A stretch of 42,455 nucleotides of DNA, taken from the NCBI RefSeq assembly GCF_003259615.1, contig NZ_QLLR01000005.1:1-42455 (forward strand). Reading direction: 5' to 3'. The stretch is from Pedobacter cryoconitis (GTDB lineage Bacteria > Bacteroidota > Bacteroidia > Sphingobacteriales > Sphingobacteriaceae). Made by a program: the position numbers and the translations under genes. The notes under the pieces were generated by a model that did no database searches, was not told the origin of the DNA, and saw only the letters and a program-made list of their open reading frames with translations. Positions 8,761 through 16,591 of this stretch are shown one piece after another (position 1 is the stretch's first letter; each line of letters starts with the position of its first letter).

Positions 8761-9444
8761 TTAAACAATACGATTAATAAGGGTATCTCTAAAACTTCTC
8801 GCTACCGGTATTTGATGGGAATCAACTTTAAGAATATTTCCATCCATAGCATTGATATGGTTTATATTTACAATATAGCAACGATGAACCTGTAGGAAAA
8901 CATCCTCTGGTAGTCTTTCTAGCATTTTTTTAAGAGTGGTGCTCACGATTTCTTTAGAATTTGATGTATAAATGATCACATAGTTCTCCATACTTTCTAT
9001 GAAAAGTAGATCTATGATTTGTATTTTTTTTAATTGTTTCCCGCTTTTCACAAAAAGATATTCCCTGTTATCTAATTTTTGCTCTCTTTGAAAAATCTCA
9101 TAAACCTTATTGACAGATTTAAAGAACCTCTCAAAGGATACTGGTTTCAGTAGGTAATCAACTACATTGAATTCATAGCCTTTAAGTGCATATTGCTCAT
9201 AAGCTGAGACGATTATAACCTTTGGAGAATTTTTCATGGTATTCAATAATTCTAATCCTGTCATTTCCGGCATCTCAATATCCAAAAAAATAAGATCGAC
9301 AGGCTGATTTTTCAGTTCGGCACTGAGTTGTAAGGCATCCTCACACTCACCAACTAAAGATAGAAATCCTATTTTTTCAATATAGCCTTTTAATCCCTTT
9401 CTTGCTAAAGGTTCATCGTCTGTGACAATACATTTTATTTCCAT
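8761..9444 (-). CDS. LytTR-family response regulator
   Basis: A 227-residue response regulator. The receiver domain (1-115) has the acidic pocket TDDEP (8-12), phospho-acceptor Asp55 in FLDIEMPEMTG, Ser80 and Lys100 in LLKP. The C-terminal LytTR DNA-binding domain (about 128-227) includes YLFVKSGKQLKKI, FIESMENYVIIY, VHRCYIVNINHI and the closing VARSFRD segment. It lies 1 bp after the LytS-type kinase gene on the same strand and is surely its partner. LytTR regulators bind paired direct repeats; the acyltransferase gene at the head of the operon is a candidate target. Confidence 0.95.
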   Translation of the reverse strand: MEIKCIVTDDEPLARKGLKGYIEKIGFLSLVGECEDALQLSAELKNQPVDLIFLDIEMPEMTGLELLNTMKNSPKVIIVSAYEQYALKGYEFNVVDYLLKPVSFERFFKSVNKVYEIFQREQKLDNREYLFVKSGKQLKKIQIIDLLFIESMENYVIIYTSNSKEIVSTTLKKMLERLPEDVFLQVHRCYIVNINHINAMDGNILKVDSHQIPVARSFRDTLINRIV

Positions 9445-9445
9445 C

Positions 9446-10468
9446 TCAATCTGTATTTATTATTAATCTGACAAAGAATAGGCTGCTTATTTGTTCGGTG
9501 TAAAAGTTATACTTACCAGGGTATAAAAGATCGAGACGTTTCAATAAGTTATCCAGACCAATTCCCGGCTTATCGCATTTTTCTTTTTGCCACATTGGAG
9601 ATATTGTATTTTCAACATACAACCTGATCTTTTTATCATCCAATTTAAGCTCGATTTTTATTTTATATTCTCCACCGACATACTTAAATGCATTTTCTAT
9701 GATCGGTTGAAAGAGCAGAGGATGTATTTTCTGTTCTTTCAATTGAGGATCAAAATACGCATTCAAACAAAGTCTTCTACTCATTCTTATTTTTTGAAAA
9801 GCTATGTATGCCCGCAGATAGTTGATCTCTTGCTCAAAGGTCACTTCCTTTTCTATATCATAAAGTTGATACCGCAGAAGATCGGATAAAGTTTCTATGC
9901 TCCGCTTAGCCTCAACATTATTTTCATCGATCTGGAAATAAATAGTGTTCAAAGCGTTGAATAAAAAATGAGGATGGTACTGTGATTTTAAGAATTTGAG
10001 CTCTGACTCGGATTTATCAGCTTTTAGTTTTTCCAGCATCAATATTTTGTCTTTGTAATTTCTGCTTACCTTTTCATTTCTTATCAGCGTATAGTAGATC
10101 ATCAGAAATGGTATAAAACATAGGTTGATCAGCATATAATCAATCCAACCGCTCCCCATATGGAATATTCCTACATATTGTCCCATTAAAAGGAGTATAT
10201 TGATGCCGGATAATTGTAAAAGTATCTGCAAATATTCTTTTGTTATTGATTGATCTCTTTCCGGGAATGTAGAATTGTCGAGTTGTCTACGCCATAGGAA
10301 ATCATAAAAATAACACAGTGAGATTGTAAAACTAATGCCAATTAAATGTAATATTATACTGCCTGACCAGAAAACCTCATGTTTGGTAAGGTCTGTGACC
10401 GCACGCAAAGTATTGAACAATATAAGCCCGAGAAAAAAGGGATATACCCGGTGCAGCGAATCTTTCAT
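9446..10468 (-). CDS. LytS/YehU-type sensor histidine kinase
   Basis: A 340-residue inner-membrane kinase. Four to five hydrophobic segments lie in the first 130 residues (about 8-24, 35-56, 82-102, 108-127). A His_kinase domain follows with the phospho-acceptor His167 in QYHPHFLFNALN. The ATPase part has IIENAFKY and GIGLDNLLKRLDLLY. There is no separate periplasmic sensor domain, so the signal may be sensed in the membrane. It is translated just before the LytTR regulator (1-bp gap) and 49 bp after the acyltransferase gene. This gives a three-gene unit in which the kinase may sense an envelope state linked to the acyltransferase product. Confidence 0.94.
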   Translation of the reverse strand: MKDSLHRVYPFFLGLILFNTLRAVTDLTKHEVFWSGSIILHLIGISFTISLCYFYDFLWRRQLDNSTFPERDQSITKEYLQILLQLSGINILLLMGQYVGIFHMGSGWIDYMLINLCFIPFLMIYYTLIRNEKVSRNYKDKILMLEKLKADKSESELKFLKSQYHPHFLFNALNTIYFQIDENNVEAKRSIETLSDLLRYQLYDIEKEVTFEQEINYLRAYIAFQKIRMSRRLCLNAYFDPQLKEQKIHPLLFQPIIENAFKYVGGEYKIKIELKLDDKKIRLYVENTISPMWQKEKCDKPGIGLDNLLKRLDLLYPGKYNFYTEQISSLFFVRLIINTD

Positions 10469-10517
10469 TTATTATAGCGGTATTTAAAGATATGTGAAAT
10501 TACAAAATTTGAACAAT

Positions 10518-11630
10518 TTAAGTCTTCAATCCAAATAGAGGCCTGATCCATTTGCAACGCCTGATCCCGAGTTCATAGATAAGCAAACTGAATCCGAATG
10601 TACCGAAAACCATTAATGAAAATTTTAAAGCAAAACCCCATCCTGTATGCTTCAAATAATAGCATAGAACCACAATGACCGTCTGGTGCAAAATATAAAG
10701 TGGATATACTGACTCATTGGCATATTTGAGAAATGTACCTGGCTTATTGAGATATGCTGATCCATATCCGAATATCGTCAGAATCCAGGACCAGAGATTA
10801 AATACTTTGAAGAAAGAAGAAAGATAGGACTTTCCCTGGAAATCCCCAGTTGCAAACCATAAAATCATCAGTAAAGGAAATGATATCAAACCAAATAACA
10901 GGTAAAGATTTCTATTATTCATTACCGTTGGCCAAAATAATTCCTTGTGTGAGATAATCAGGAAACCAAAAATAAAAAAAGTTCCGTAATTAATAAGGTT
11001 ATACCAATCTCCGATTAGCGCATGGGAGGATGGAAAAATCGGAGCAAGATATTGTTCATAAATAAAAAATGGTATAATGAATATATAAAGCCCAAAGGTA
11101 TTTCTTATCAAAGACCGTAGTTTTCTAACTAGCAATGCTTCAGGATTTTTTCGCAAATATTGAAAACCAGGAATCAGGATCAAAGAAAATATAAGTAGAT
11201 AAAGTATAAACCATAGATGATTCCAGGAAATGGCTCCTCCTTCAGGATATGGCCTCCAAAATGATTTATCTAAATAAAATTCCAGATAATTCCCTTCAAA
11301 AATCCCTTTGTCGAGCCATTCGTAATAAACTTGAGGAGGTACAATAAATGTCATTCCGAAAAGCAGGGGGATAAGCAATCTCTTCAGTCTTTCTTTGGCC
11401 AACTGGCCTGCACTTCTTCGAGACATCGCGAAATATGTTCCCATACCGGAAATTATGAATAGGATAGAAAGCCGCCATTGATTTAAGAAAAGCATCGGAA
11501 AAACAAGCCCTTCATAAGTTTTAATGTCTTTTATATGGTTTGGCCACGGTACAAACACCATTCCTACATGATAAAAAATTAGCAAACCAAAAGCGATAAC
11601 CCTTAGGTTATCCAGATCATATCTACGCAT
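10518..11630 (-). CDS. Acyltransferase family 3 membrane protein
   Basis: A 370-residue multi-pass protein with about ten membrane helices. It starts MRRYDLDNLRVIAFGLLIFY, the typical beginning of acyltransferase-3/MdoC-like proteins, with the conserved His21 that follows (YHVGMVF). The family transfers acyl groups, such as acetyl or succinyl, to extracytoplasmic sugars or glycans. The substrate here cannot be predicted. It is first in the minus-strand unit acyltransferase-LytS kinase-LytTR regulator. A 901-bp stretch without a good gene lies upstream, so its promoter is in that region. Confidence 0.9.
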   Translation of the reverse strand: MRRYDLDNLRVIAFGLLIFYHVGMVFVPWPNHIKDIKTYEGLVFPMLFLNQWRLSILFIISGMGTYFAMSRRSAGQLAKERLKRLLIPLLFGMTFIVPPQVYYEWLDKGIFEGNYLEFYLDKSFWRPYPEGGAISWNHLWFILYLLIFSLILIPGFQYLRKNPEALLVRKLRSLIRNTFGLYIFIIPFFIYEQYLAPIFPSSHALIGDWYNLINYGTFFIFGFLIISHKELFWPTVMNNRNLYLLFGLISFPLLMILWFATGDFQGKSYLSSFFKVFNLWSWILTIFGYGSAYLNKPGTFLKYANESVYPLYILHQTVIVVLCYYLKHTGWGFALKFSLMVFGTFGFSLLIYELGIRRCKWIRPLFGLKT

Positions 11631-11846
11631 AGTGAATTATTTATGTAGCTCAAAAGTAATTCTACACTTAAAAAACTAATAATAAATATGACCAAACAGT
11701 TTATTTTCTTGACGAATGGAAAAAAGAGCCTTATTTCAGACAATTAGTTTGAGCAAAATGCTCCATCAATTTTCCGGAACAGATCATATAGTGCGTATTT
11801 CAAAATAGGATCGCTATTCTCTATGAGAACTACGTAGTCTATATTT

Positions 11847-12053
11847 TTACTTTAGATATTTCTGTACGTATACCATCAACATCTGTTTTTTAAAGTCATT
11901 CAATCCTTTTGATAATAAATCAATTTCCTTCTGAAACATCTTATTGTTCGACAATTTCAAATATTCTCTTGTAACCTGTAACCCTCCCTTTTTTCGAACT
12001 GGTTTAGGAGACGAGAATTCAAATGTCGGCCTGATCCCAAAAAACCTTAAAAT
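11847..12053 (-). pseudogene. Unrecognised gene remnant
   Basis: On the minus strand 68 codons are free of stops and end at TAA 11847-11849, but no start codon is found before the upstream stop at 12054-12056. Readable parts are FFGIRPTFEFSSPKP and the Lys-rich end MFQKEIDLLSKGLNDFKKQM. It has protein-like composition (charged, amphipathic helix) but I do not recognise the family. It is probably the 3' end of a gene whose 5' part was lost. Confidence 0.35.
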
Positions 12054-12198
12054 TTAAAATGCGAAAAACGCGAGCAATCGAAGAACATTAATTTTAAAAT
12101 TATTGAAGTCGACAACTTTAGGAAAGCCAGTTTTCAAACCCTCTCACTTGATATAAGTCATCCTGATCAAACTAATGGTTTTGACCTGTAACATCCGG

Positions 12199-12225
12199 GT
12201 ACTGCCTGAGTACTGCCTGAGTACT
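12199..12225. repeat. Short 11-bp tandem repeat
   Basis: GTACTGCCTGA occurs twice head to tail (12199-12209, 12210-12220), followed by a partial third copy starting GTACT. It lies in the gene-free stretch 12054-12531, about 200 bp before a second tandem repeat. Confidence 0.8.
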
Positions 12226-12421
12226 CGTTAGGGTAAGAGCAATGCTAAAGTAACGTGAGAGCATGGCAAGTCCAAGTAAAAACAACTAGTTGAAAAGACT
12301 TGGAGTACCTATGGTTAAAGGCTGTTTAAAGCTTGGTCTTACATCGACCACCACTCAGGCACAACCAAAGCATGACTAGTTGAAGACTGAAGAACCTTAT
12401 AATTTTTCCTTTGACCAGAAC

Positions 12422-12471
12422 ATGGACAACTACGGACAATTGCAGACAGCCGCGGACAATTATGGACATTG
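12422..12471. repeat. 10-bp tandem repeat, five units
   Basis: Five head-to-tail decamers (ATGGACAACT, ACGGACAATT, GCAGACAGCC, GCGGACAATT, ATGGACATTG) follow the pattern nnGGACAAnT with a strict 10-bp period. They end 60 bp upstream of the small gene at 12532. The period matches one helical turn, so each GGACA box faces the same side of the DNA. Function unknown. Confidence 0.75.
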
Positions 12472-12531
12472 CCTGCTTAGGATGATACTCTTTAGCACAA
12501 ATCCTTTACATTAATAAAAAAGCAAATATGT

Positions 12532-12828
12532 ATGGCAATTTTCGACGGTAGATTTTTAAAGGGAATCCTGGGCGATTTCATTTTTAAAGTGATAGATGGG
12601 GTACAGGTTGTTTCAAAAAGACCTGTGCCTGGCACAATGAAACAATCAGTGGAAACCAAAAAGGCATCAGAGAATTTTCGTAAAAGTAGCATGCTTGGAA
12701 AACATATCAGAGGCATATTTCATAATACGCTCGGTGGAATGAACAATATCTTCCTTATCCTTAAAAGTGCACAGATAAGGTTTGATGATTTTGTTTTCTT
12801 CCATTGTATGTGCTATTATGCATTATAG
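12532..12828 (+). CDS. Small hypothetical protein, probably truncated
   Basis: A 98-residue frame. Residues 1-65 (MAIFDGRFLKGILGDFIFKV, then a Lys/Ser-rich part ending LGKHIRGIF) read like the N-terminus of a hypothetical protein family of Sphingobacteriaceae that I remember as being longer, often about 200 residues. Residues 66-98 are rich in Phe, Cys and Tyr and look like read-through of a shifted frame, so the gene is probably cut short. No membrane segment or known motif. It lies after the decamer repeat and before the crotonase gene, which starts 62 bp after its end. Function unknown. Confidence 0.45.
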   Translation: MAIFDGRFLKGILGDFIFKVIDGVQVVSKRPVPGTMKQSVETKKASENFRKSSMLGKHIRGIFHNTLGGMNNIFLILKSAQIRFDDFVFFHCMCYYAL

Positions 12829-12890
12829 CATTCCGGATAGTGATGATTTACCGCTCTATATTTGAAGTAAAATTAAACATTAATTTCATT

Positions 12891-13745
12891 ATGGCACAGA
12901 TTGGAAATATAGAATTTAAAGGTAAAAGCTATACCACATTACACATAAACGTATCAAACAGTGTAGCCACTGTCTCTTTAGACAATGCACCGGTAAATGC
13001 TTTAAGCGGGAAGATGATGAAGGAATTGCAACTATTACTTAAAGATCTTTCTGAGGATTTTCTGATCAAAGTAATTGTATTTGATAGCAAAAACGCTGAC
13101 TTTTTTATTGCACACGTAGATATTAATATCCTTAATGAGAAGGATATTTTGGATGAATTGGCAAATGAGGCGGCTGAAGGGTTGAACATTTTCCAGAATT
13201 TGGGAGAAGTGCTCAGGAATCAGCCACAGATTACTATCGTGAAGCTAAAAGGCATTGCAAGGGGCGGGGGCGCTGAATTCGTTGCAGCTGCAGATATGAG
13301 TTTTGCAGCTCTAGAAAAGGGGAAAATTTCCCAGTGCGAAGCACTCATGGGTATAATTCCCGGAGGTGGTGCCACACAGTATCTATCATCTAAAATGCCT
13401 CGCAGGCGTGTACTCGAAATTATTTTGGGTTCGGACCTTTTTGACGCAGAAACTGCCGAACGTTATGGCTGGATAAACCGTGCAATAAAAGATTCAGAAA
13501 TAGATAAATTCGTTTCCCGGCTGGCAGAAAATATTGCTTCTTTACCTGAAGGCGTAATGTATACCATGAAAGCTGTATTGCCTCCTGAGCGTTTTAGGTC
13601 AGGTTTTAAAACTAAGGATGATGGCTGGGCTAAGTTGGCGTTTGCTGCCAAAGCGGGTGGCATTATGAGTCTCGCCATGCAAAACGGAGCGCAGACTATC
13701 GAAGGGGAACTAAGAATTGAAGAATTATTACGGCGATTATTCTGA
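12891..13745 (+). CDS. Enoyl-CoA hydratase/isomerase (crotonase) family protein
   Basis: A 284-residue crotonase-fold protein. Seen: the substrate-site pattern LDNAPVNALSGKMMKELQ near 28-45, the oxyanion-hole glycines in KGIARGGGAEFVAAADMSFA (about 119-138), and GIIPGGGATQYL near 156-167. I start it at ATG 12891 (MAQIGNIEFKG). An upstream in-frame ATG at 12804 would overlap the preceding small gene and add an unlike segment. Of the two Glu positions used by true hydratases, Glu128 is in the right region but the second position is not obvious, so the reaction may be isomerase- or hydrolase-like. The CoA substrate is unknown. It stands alone, with about 190 bp to the next gene. Confidence 0.85.
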   Translation: MAQIGNIEFKGKSYTTLHINVSNSVATVSLDNAPVNALSGKMMKELQLLLKDLSEDFLIKVIVFDSKNADFFIAHVDINILNEKDILDELANEAAEGLNIFQNLGEVLRNQPQITIVKLKGIARGGGAEFVAAADMSFAALEKGKISQCEALMGIIPGGGATQYLSSKMPRRRVLEIILGSDLFDAETAERYGWINRAIKDSEIDKFVSRLAENIASLPEGVMYTMKAVLPPERFRSGFKTKDDGWAKLAFAAKAGGIMSLAMQNGAQTIEGELRIEELLRRLF

Positions 13746-13938
13746 TCGTTTATTCCCAGAATGCTTGTAATGAATTAGTATTACAAAATTTTAAATCAGA
13801 AAAAAATAAAGAAAATTTTAGTAATCAATCGACATTCGATAACTATTTTTGTAAACCTCTCAATTTGGATCTTTTGTATTCTGTTTTGAGAAGATATATC
13901 CCAGTTAAAGACTTGAGTAAAAACAAATACGGCATTAC

Positions 13939-14277
13939 ATGAATACTGAAAAATTATTTTCCTACGGAACCCTACAGAACGAAAGTGTACAAATAAAAAA
14001 CTACGGCAGAACGCTGGAAGGAAAATTGGATAAGCTAACTGGATATGCACTGTCAATGATTGAAATTACTGACGCAGCGGTAGTAGCCTTAAGTGGGGCT
14101 GCACACCACCCTATGGTTAAACATACAGGTATTGTTACCGATACAGTGGATGGGATGGTTTTTGAAATTTCAGCCGATGAGCTTAAACGAACAGACGAGT
14201 ATGAAGTTGACGATTATAAGAGGGTAGAGGTTATACTAGAATCAGGAAAAAAAGCCTGGGTATATGTAAATGTATAG
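13939..14277 (+). CDS. Gamma-glutamylcyclotransferase-like (AIG2-fold) protein
   Basis: A 112-residue protein. The N-terminal FSYGTLQ (7-13) is the substrate-binding YGTL motif of the GGCT/AIG2 family. DEYEVDDYKRVEV (86-98) holds the conserved acidic residue (Glu87 or Glu89) that acts as catalytic acid/base. The fold cyclises gamma-glutamyl groups to 5-oxoproline or related products. Bacterial members of this short type often have unknown true substrates. It is a single gene, with degraded DNA following. Confidence 0.85.
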   Translation: MNTEKLFSYGTLQNESVQIKNYGRTLEGKLDKLTGYALSMIEITDAAVVALSGAAHHPMVKHTGIVTDTVDGMVFEISADELKRTDEYEVDDYKRVEVILESGKKAWVYVNV

Positions 14278-14597
14278 ATTAATAGTACTTGTTTGATAAT
14301 AAACTATGTCTACGCTAACAAGAGACCTGTCCGGCTATTTAAAATCTATCAATTAAGGGGGATGCTGCATAGAGAGAGAGTTATTAAAGAAATGAGCACA
14401 AAACCTGCAACTGATAGTTGATATGTATATTTCGGAAAATTGGGACGTAACATGGGGCCACGTTCCGCGAAAAGACTATTTGAATTGATGTTAAAGACAC
14501 TAGATCTTACTAAATTATATCCTCCAATGTGGATTAGCTCGCTGCTCTCGCTGATCCTAATAGAGTGTTTTCCTAAAAAAAATTAACTTTAATCATT
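14278..14597. other. Gene-poor DNA before an IS remnant
   Basis: No gene is supported. One minus-free reading on the plus strand (from ATG 14451, giving MGPRSAKRLFELML) runs 44 codons to about 14585 but includes the 40-bp repeat at 14518-14557, so I treat it as chance. The stretch probably belongs to the eroded mobile region that continues to 16590. Confidence 0.4.
14518..14557. repeat. 40-bp direct repeat, copy A
   Basis: The block TATCCTCCAATGTGGATTAG (14518-14537) plus 20 further bases recurs at 16413-16452 with two mismatches in 40. The second half contains an imperfect 8-bp inverted repeat (GGATTAGC with GCTGATCC). The copies lie 1.9 kb apart and flank the IS remnants and the alpha/beta hydrolase gene. 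Confidence 0.85.
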
Positions 14598-14830
14598 ATG
14601 GGAAGACCCAAAAAAACAATCCCCGAAAATTTTATCAAGGATGTACGTCGCAGTACCCGAAGAATCCTCACTGCAGAATAGAAATTTTGATCGTGATGGA
14701 AGCGCTACGTGCAGAGAATTTTATCGCCGAGATCTGTCGTAAGCACAGTATTAACTGAATACAAATTTACAGAAATTTTTATTCAGTGGTAGCAATGAAA
14801 GCGCAAGAACTAAGAGCAGGAATAATCGCA
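14598..14830 (+). pseudogene. Degenerate IS3-family OrfA transposase
   Basis: From ATG 14598 the frame gives MGRPKKTIPENFIKDVRRST and runs into a stop at 14679-14681 after ILTAE. Shifting frame, the sequence continues as ILIVMEALRAEN, then FIAEICRKHSIN, a stop (TGA), and IQIYRNFYSVV. This is the order of the IS3-family OrfA helix-turn-helix protein (AEEK-IVLEAL-E-IAELCRK-GI-Q-YYKW). The frameshift and stop codons show it is inactive. No OrfB follows: the next gene is an unrelated hydrolase, so the element is truncated. Confidence 0.7.
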
Positions 14831-14962
14831 GTATTTTTATAAATTTGTATGATCTTATAATTGGCATAGGTTGACCGAAAACACTGGCATCAACATTCCG
14901 AAATGCCCAAGTGATTAAATATTCAAGCTGTAATCTTGCAAAATAATACCGAAATTAAAAAA

Positions 14963-15910
14963 ATGGATAAAAACCGTCCTTCGCTCATAATGAGAATATC
15001 AAAAATATTTTTAAAAACAATCATAGGAATTGTAGCCATAATCGCTATCCTACTCATCACGACATTCCTGATTCATCAAGTCAATTCAAGCATCGAAGCT
15101 GATAAAATTGAAGATTATGGTCAAAAAATAAAAATTTTTGACGGTACAATGAATATTACAATAGATGGCCATGATCCAGACACGATTGTGTTACTCACCG
15201 GATTTGGAACGGCAAGCCCAAGATTAGATTTTGAACCATTAATCAGAGAATTAGACAAAAAGTATACAGTGATCACGATTGAACCTTTTGGTTATGGATT
15301 GAGTAGTGAAACAAATCGTGAACGCAGTTTGAATAATATGTCGGAAGAAATCCATGAAGTTGTGAAACAATTAAATCTTAATCGTTTTATATTAATGGGG
15401 CATTCCATTGCTGGGCTTTATAGCTTAGCATACATTAACAATTATCCAGGTAAAGCAATCGCATTTGTAGGTATTGATACCAGTGTGCCAACACAACCTT
15501 GGCCGGGTTATAATTCGGCACCTATGGATTTTTTAGCCAAAGTAGGTGTAATGCGTGCATTTTTAAAGTTTTTTGGAAATGAAAAACCTAAAGAAGAATC
15601 AGAAATACACCGTTTTGAACAAGAACACATGATTACGATGAAAGTAACCGGAAACAATACTTTGCACAGAGAAGCAACTTCATTAAGTAATAGTTTTAAA
15701 GATGCGCAAAAATTATCTTTCCCGAAGGATTTACCGGTTTTATTATTTGCAGACGAAAACTCAGCTGTCAAAGGCTGGACAGAAATGCATCAAGCGCAAG
15801 CCAACAGCGTGGATAAGGGAAAACTAATCTTATTGCCTGGTTCTCATTATCTACATCATACACAATCTAAACGAATTGTAGCAGAACTTGAGTCTTTTTT
15901 AGGAAAATAA
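14963..15910 (+). CDS. Membrane-anchored alpha/beta hydrolase
   Basis: A 315-residue protein. A hydrophobic segment (about 17-37) after a basic N-terminus anchors it, followed by an alpha/beta-hydrolase domain. Seen: the oxyanion region LLTGFGTASPRLDF, the nucleophile elbow GHSIAG with Ser148, a later acid in LLFADENS, and the catalytic His in PGSHYLHHTQ. It is therefore likely an extracytoplasmic esterase or lipase-like hydrolase; the substrate is unknown. I take ATG 14963 as the start; an in-frame TTG at 14936 would add nine residues. It is flanked by IS remnants and by the two copies of a 40-bp repeat, so it may be a cargo gene of a lost element. Confidence 0.88.
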   Translation: MDKNRPSLIMRISKIFLKTIIGIVAIIAILLITTFLIHQVNSSIEADKIEDYGQKIKIFDGTMNITIDGHDPDTIVLLTGFGTASPRLDFEPLIRELDKKYTVITIEPFGYGLSSETNRERSLNNMSEEIHEVVKQLNLNRFILMGHSIAGLYSLAYINNYPGKAIAFVGIDTSVPTQPWPGYNSAPMDFLAKVGVMRAFLKFFGNEKPKEESEIHRFEQEHMITMKVTGNNTLHREATSLSNSFKDAQKLSFPKDLPVLLFADENSAVKGWTEMHQAQANSVDKGKLILLPGSHYLHHTQSKRIVAELESFLGK

Positions 15911-16191
15911 AATAATTGATCCCGTCGTAGCGCCTCCTTGTTTGAAGTGTATAATAACAGCAATTAAATGTGTATAACATTCACTACTTGGATGATCTCG
16001 GTAAATCACACGAAGAAAAAAGTTCACAGTGATCAAGGTGACCTGGCTATTCAGATCCCCAGGGATTTTCTTCCCCCCAAGAATTCCGCTTGATCCGGGC
16101 AGAGCCTTTTACGTAGTTTTTTGGCTTCTTCATGTAGAAGAATAAGCTGAAATTAGTTTTCATAATGTTGCACATTAGGGGTTTACAAATT
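15911..16191. other. Gene-poor DNA after the alpha/beta hydrolase
   Basis: Besides the possible IS256-type remnant (15981-16083) no gene is supported. A small hairpin (CTTCTTC with GAAGAA) lies near 16123-16142. Confidence 0.4.
15981..16083 (+). pseudogene. Possible IS256/Mutator-type transposase fragment
   Basis: One frame reads HYLDDLGKSHEEK, and after a one-base shift near 16019 the other reads KVHSDQGDLAIQIPRDF. The second string matches the highly conserved IS256-family segment (SKTVKSD-GD-IQIPRDR). The first resembles the part just before it (LGYEKHE). It is broken by frameshifts, with nothing else of the transposase left. Recognised from motif order only. Confidence 0.5.
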
Positions 16192-16199
16192 TAGCTTTG
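16192..16199 (+). promoter_or_regulatory. -7 promoter element with no gene behind it
   Basis: TAGCTTTG matches the Bacteroidota consensus TAnnTTTG, with TTG about 22 bp upstream (16168-16170) in the -33 position. No intact gene follows before the tRNA. It may be the promoter of a lost integrase or other element gene. Confidence 0.35.
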
Positions 16200-16261
16200 C
16201 AGTTACTGGAAATCAAGATGTTCAGTCTTTGAACGGGTTGTATATCAAATATATATACGAA

Positions 16262-16302
16262 ATTCGGTGAGTCATTTTAATTTCCAAAACTACTCACCGA
16301 AT
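16262..16302. repeat. Perfect 11-bp inverted repeat
   Basis: ATTCGGTGAGT (16262-16272) is perfectly inverted at 16292-16302 with a 19-nt spacer, and CGCTCACC follows directly as an imperfect extra half-site (16303-16310). It lies about 290 bp from the 3' end of tRNA-Ser. It could be a recombinase or attachment-site arm, or an operator. Confidence 0.7.
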
Positions 16303-16412
16303 CGCTCACCTACAGGATGGGAAACGGTGAATATTTTGGATAACACTAAATGCAAAAGCTTGCTATCATATGACTTGCAGGCTTGGATTATCTATGAGTC
16401 ATCCTTAAGGCT

Positions 16413-16452
16413 TATCCTCCAATGTGGATTAGCTCGTTACTCTCGCTGATCC
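16413..16452. repeat. 40-bp direct repeat, copy B
   Basis: Second copy of the block at 14518-14557, with two mismatches (TTAC in place of CTGC in the middle). It is followed by a C-T-rich, G-rich stretch and by hairpin-forming DNA up to the tRNA terminator. Confidence 0.85.
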
Positions 16453-16556
16453 CTTTTGGGGGAGGCTTCAACCAAAAATGCTTTTCGCTACGCTCAATGA
16501 CCTTTTTTGTTTTTAACCAAGCCTTGCGCGAAGGCGCGCAGAACTTGCTTTAAAAC

Positions 16557-16588
16557 AAAAAATGCCACCCGAAATGGGCAGCATTTTT
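16557..16588 (-). terminator. Terminator behind tRNA-Ser
   Basis: A 9-bp stem (16562-16570 with 16576-16584, two G-T wobbles in the minus-strand RNA) closes a 5-nt loop and is followed on the minus strand by a run of U (complement of 16557-16561). It ends transcription of the tRNA gene. Confidence 0.75.
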
Positions 16589-16591
16589 GTT

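Noticed and set aside
8710..8895. A small plus-strand reading of 61 codons near the LytTR gene end.
   Set aside because: It overlaps the LytTR C-terminus on the other strand and has no family features.
12199..12471. The short tandem repeats as a CRISPR array.
   Set aside because: Units are 10-11 bp with no unique spacers and no cas genes are present.
12804..12890. An upstream start that would lengthen the crotonase by 29 residues.
   Set aside because: The extra part overlaps the previous gene and is unlike the family; ATG 12891 gives the usual N-terminus.
16267..16449. A 60-codon plus-strand reading before the tRNA.
   Set aside because: It spans the inverted repeat and the 40-bp direct repeat, with no protein family character; I treat it as chance.
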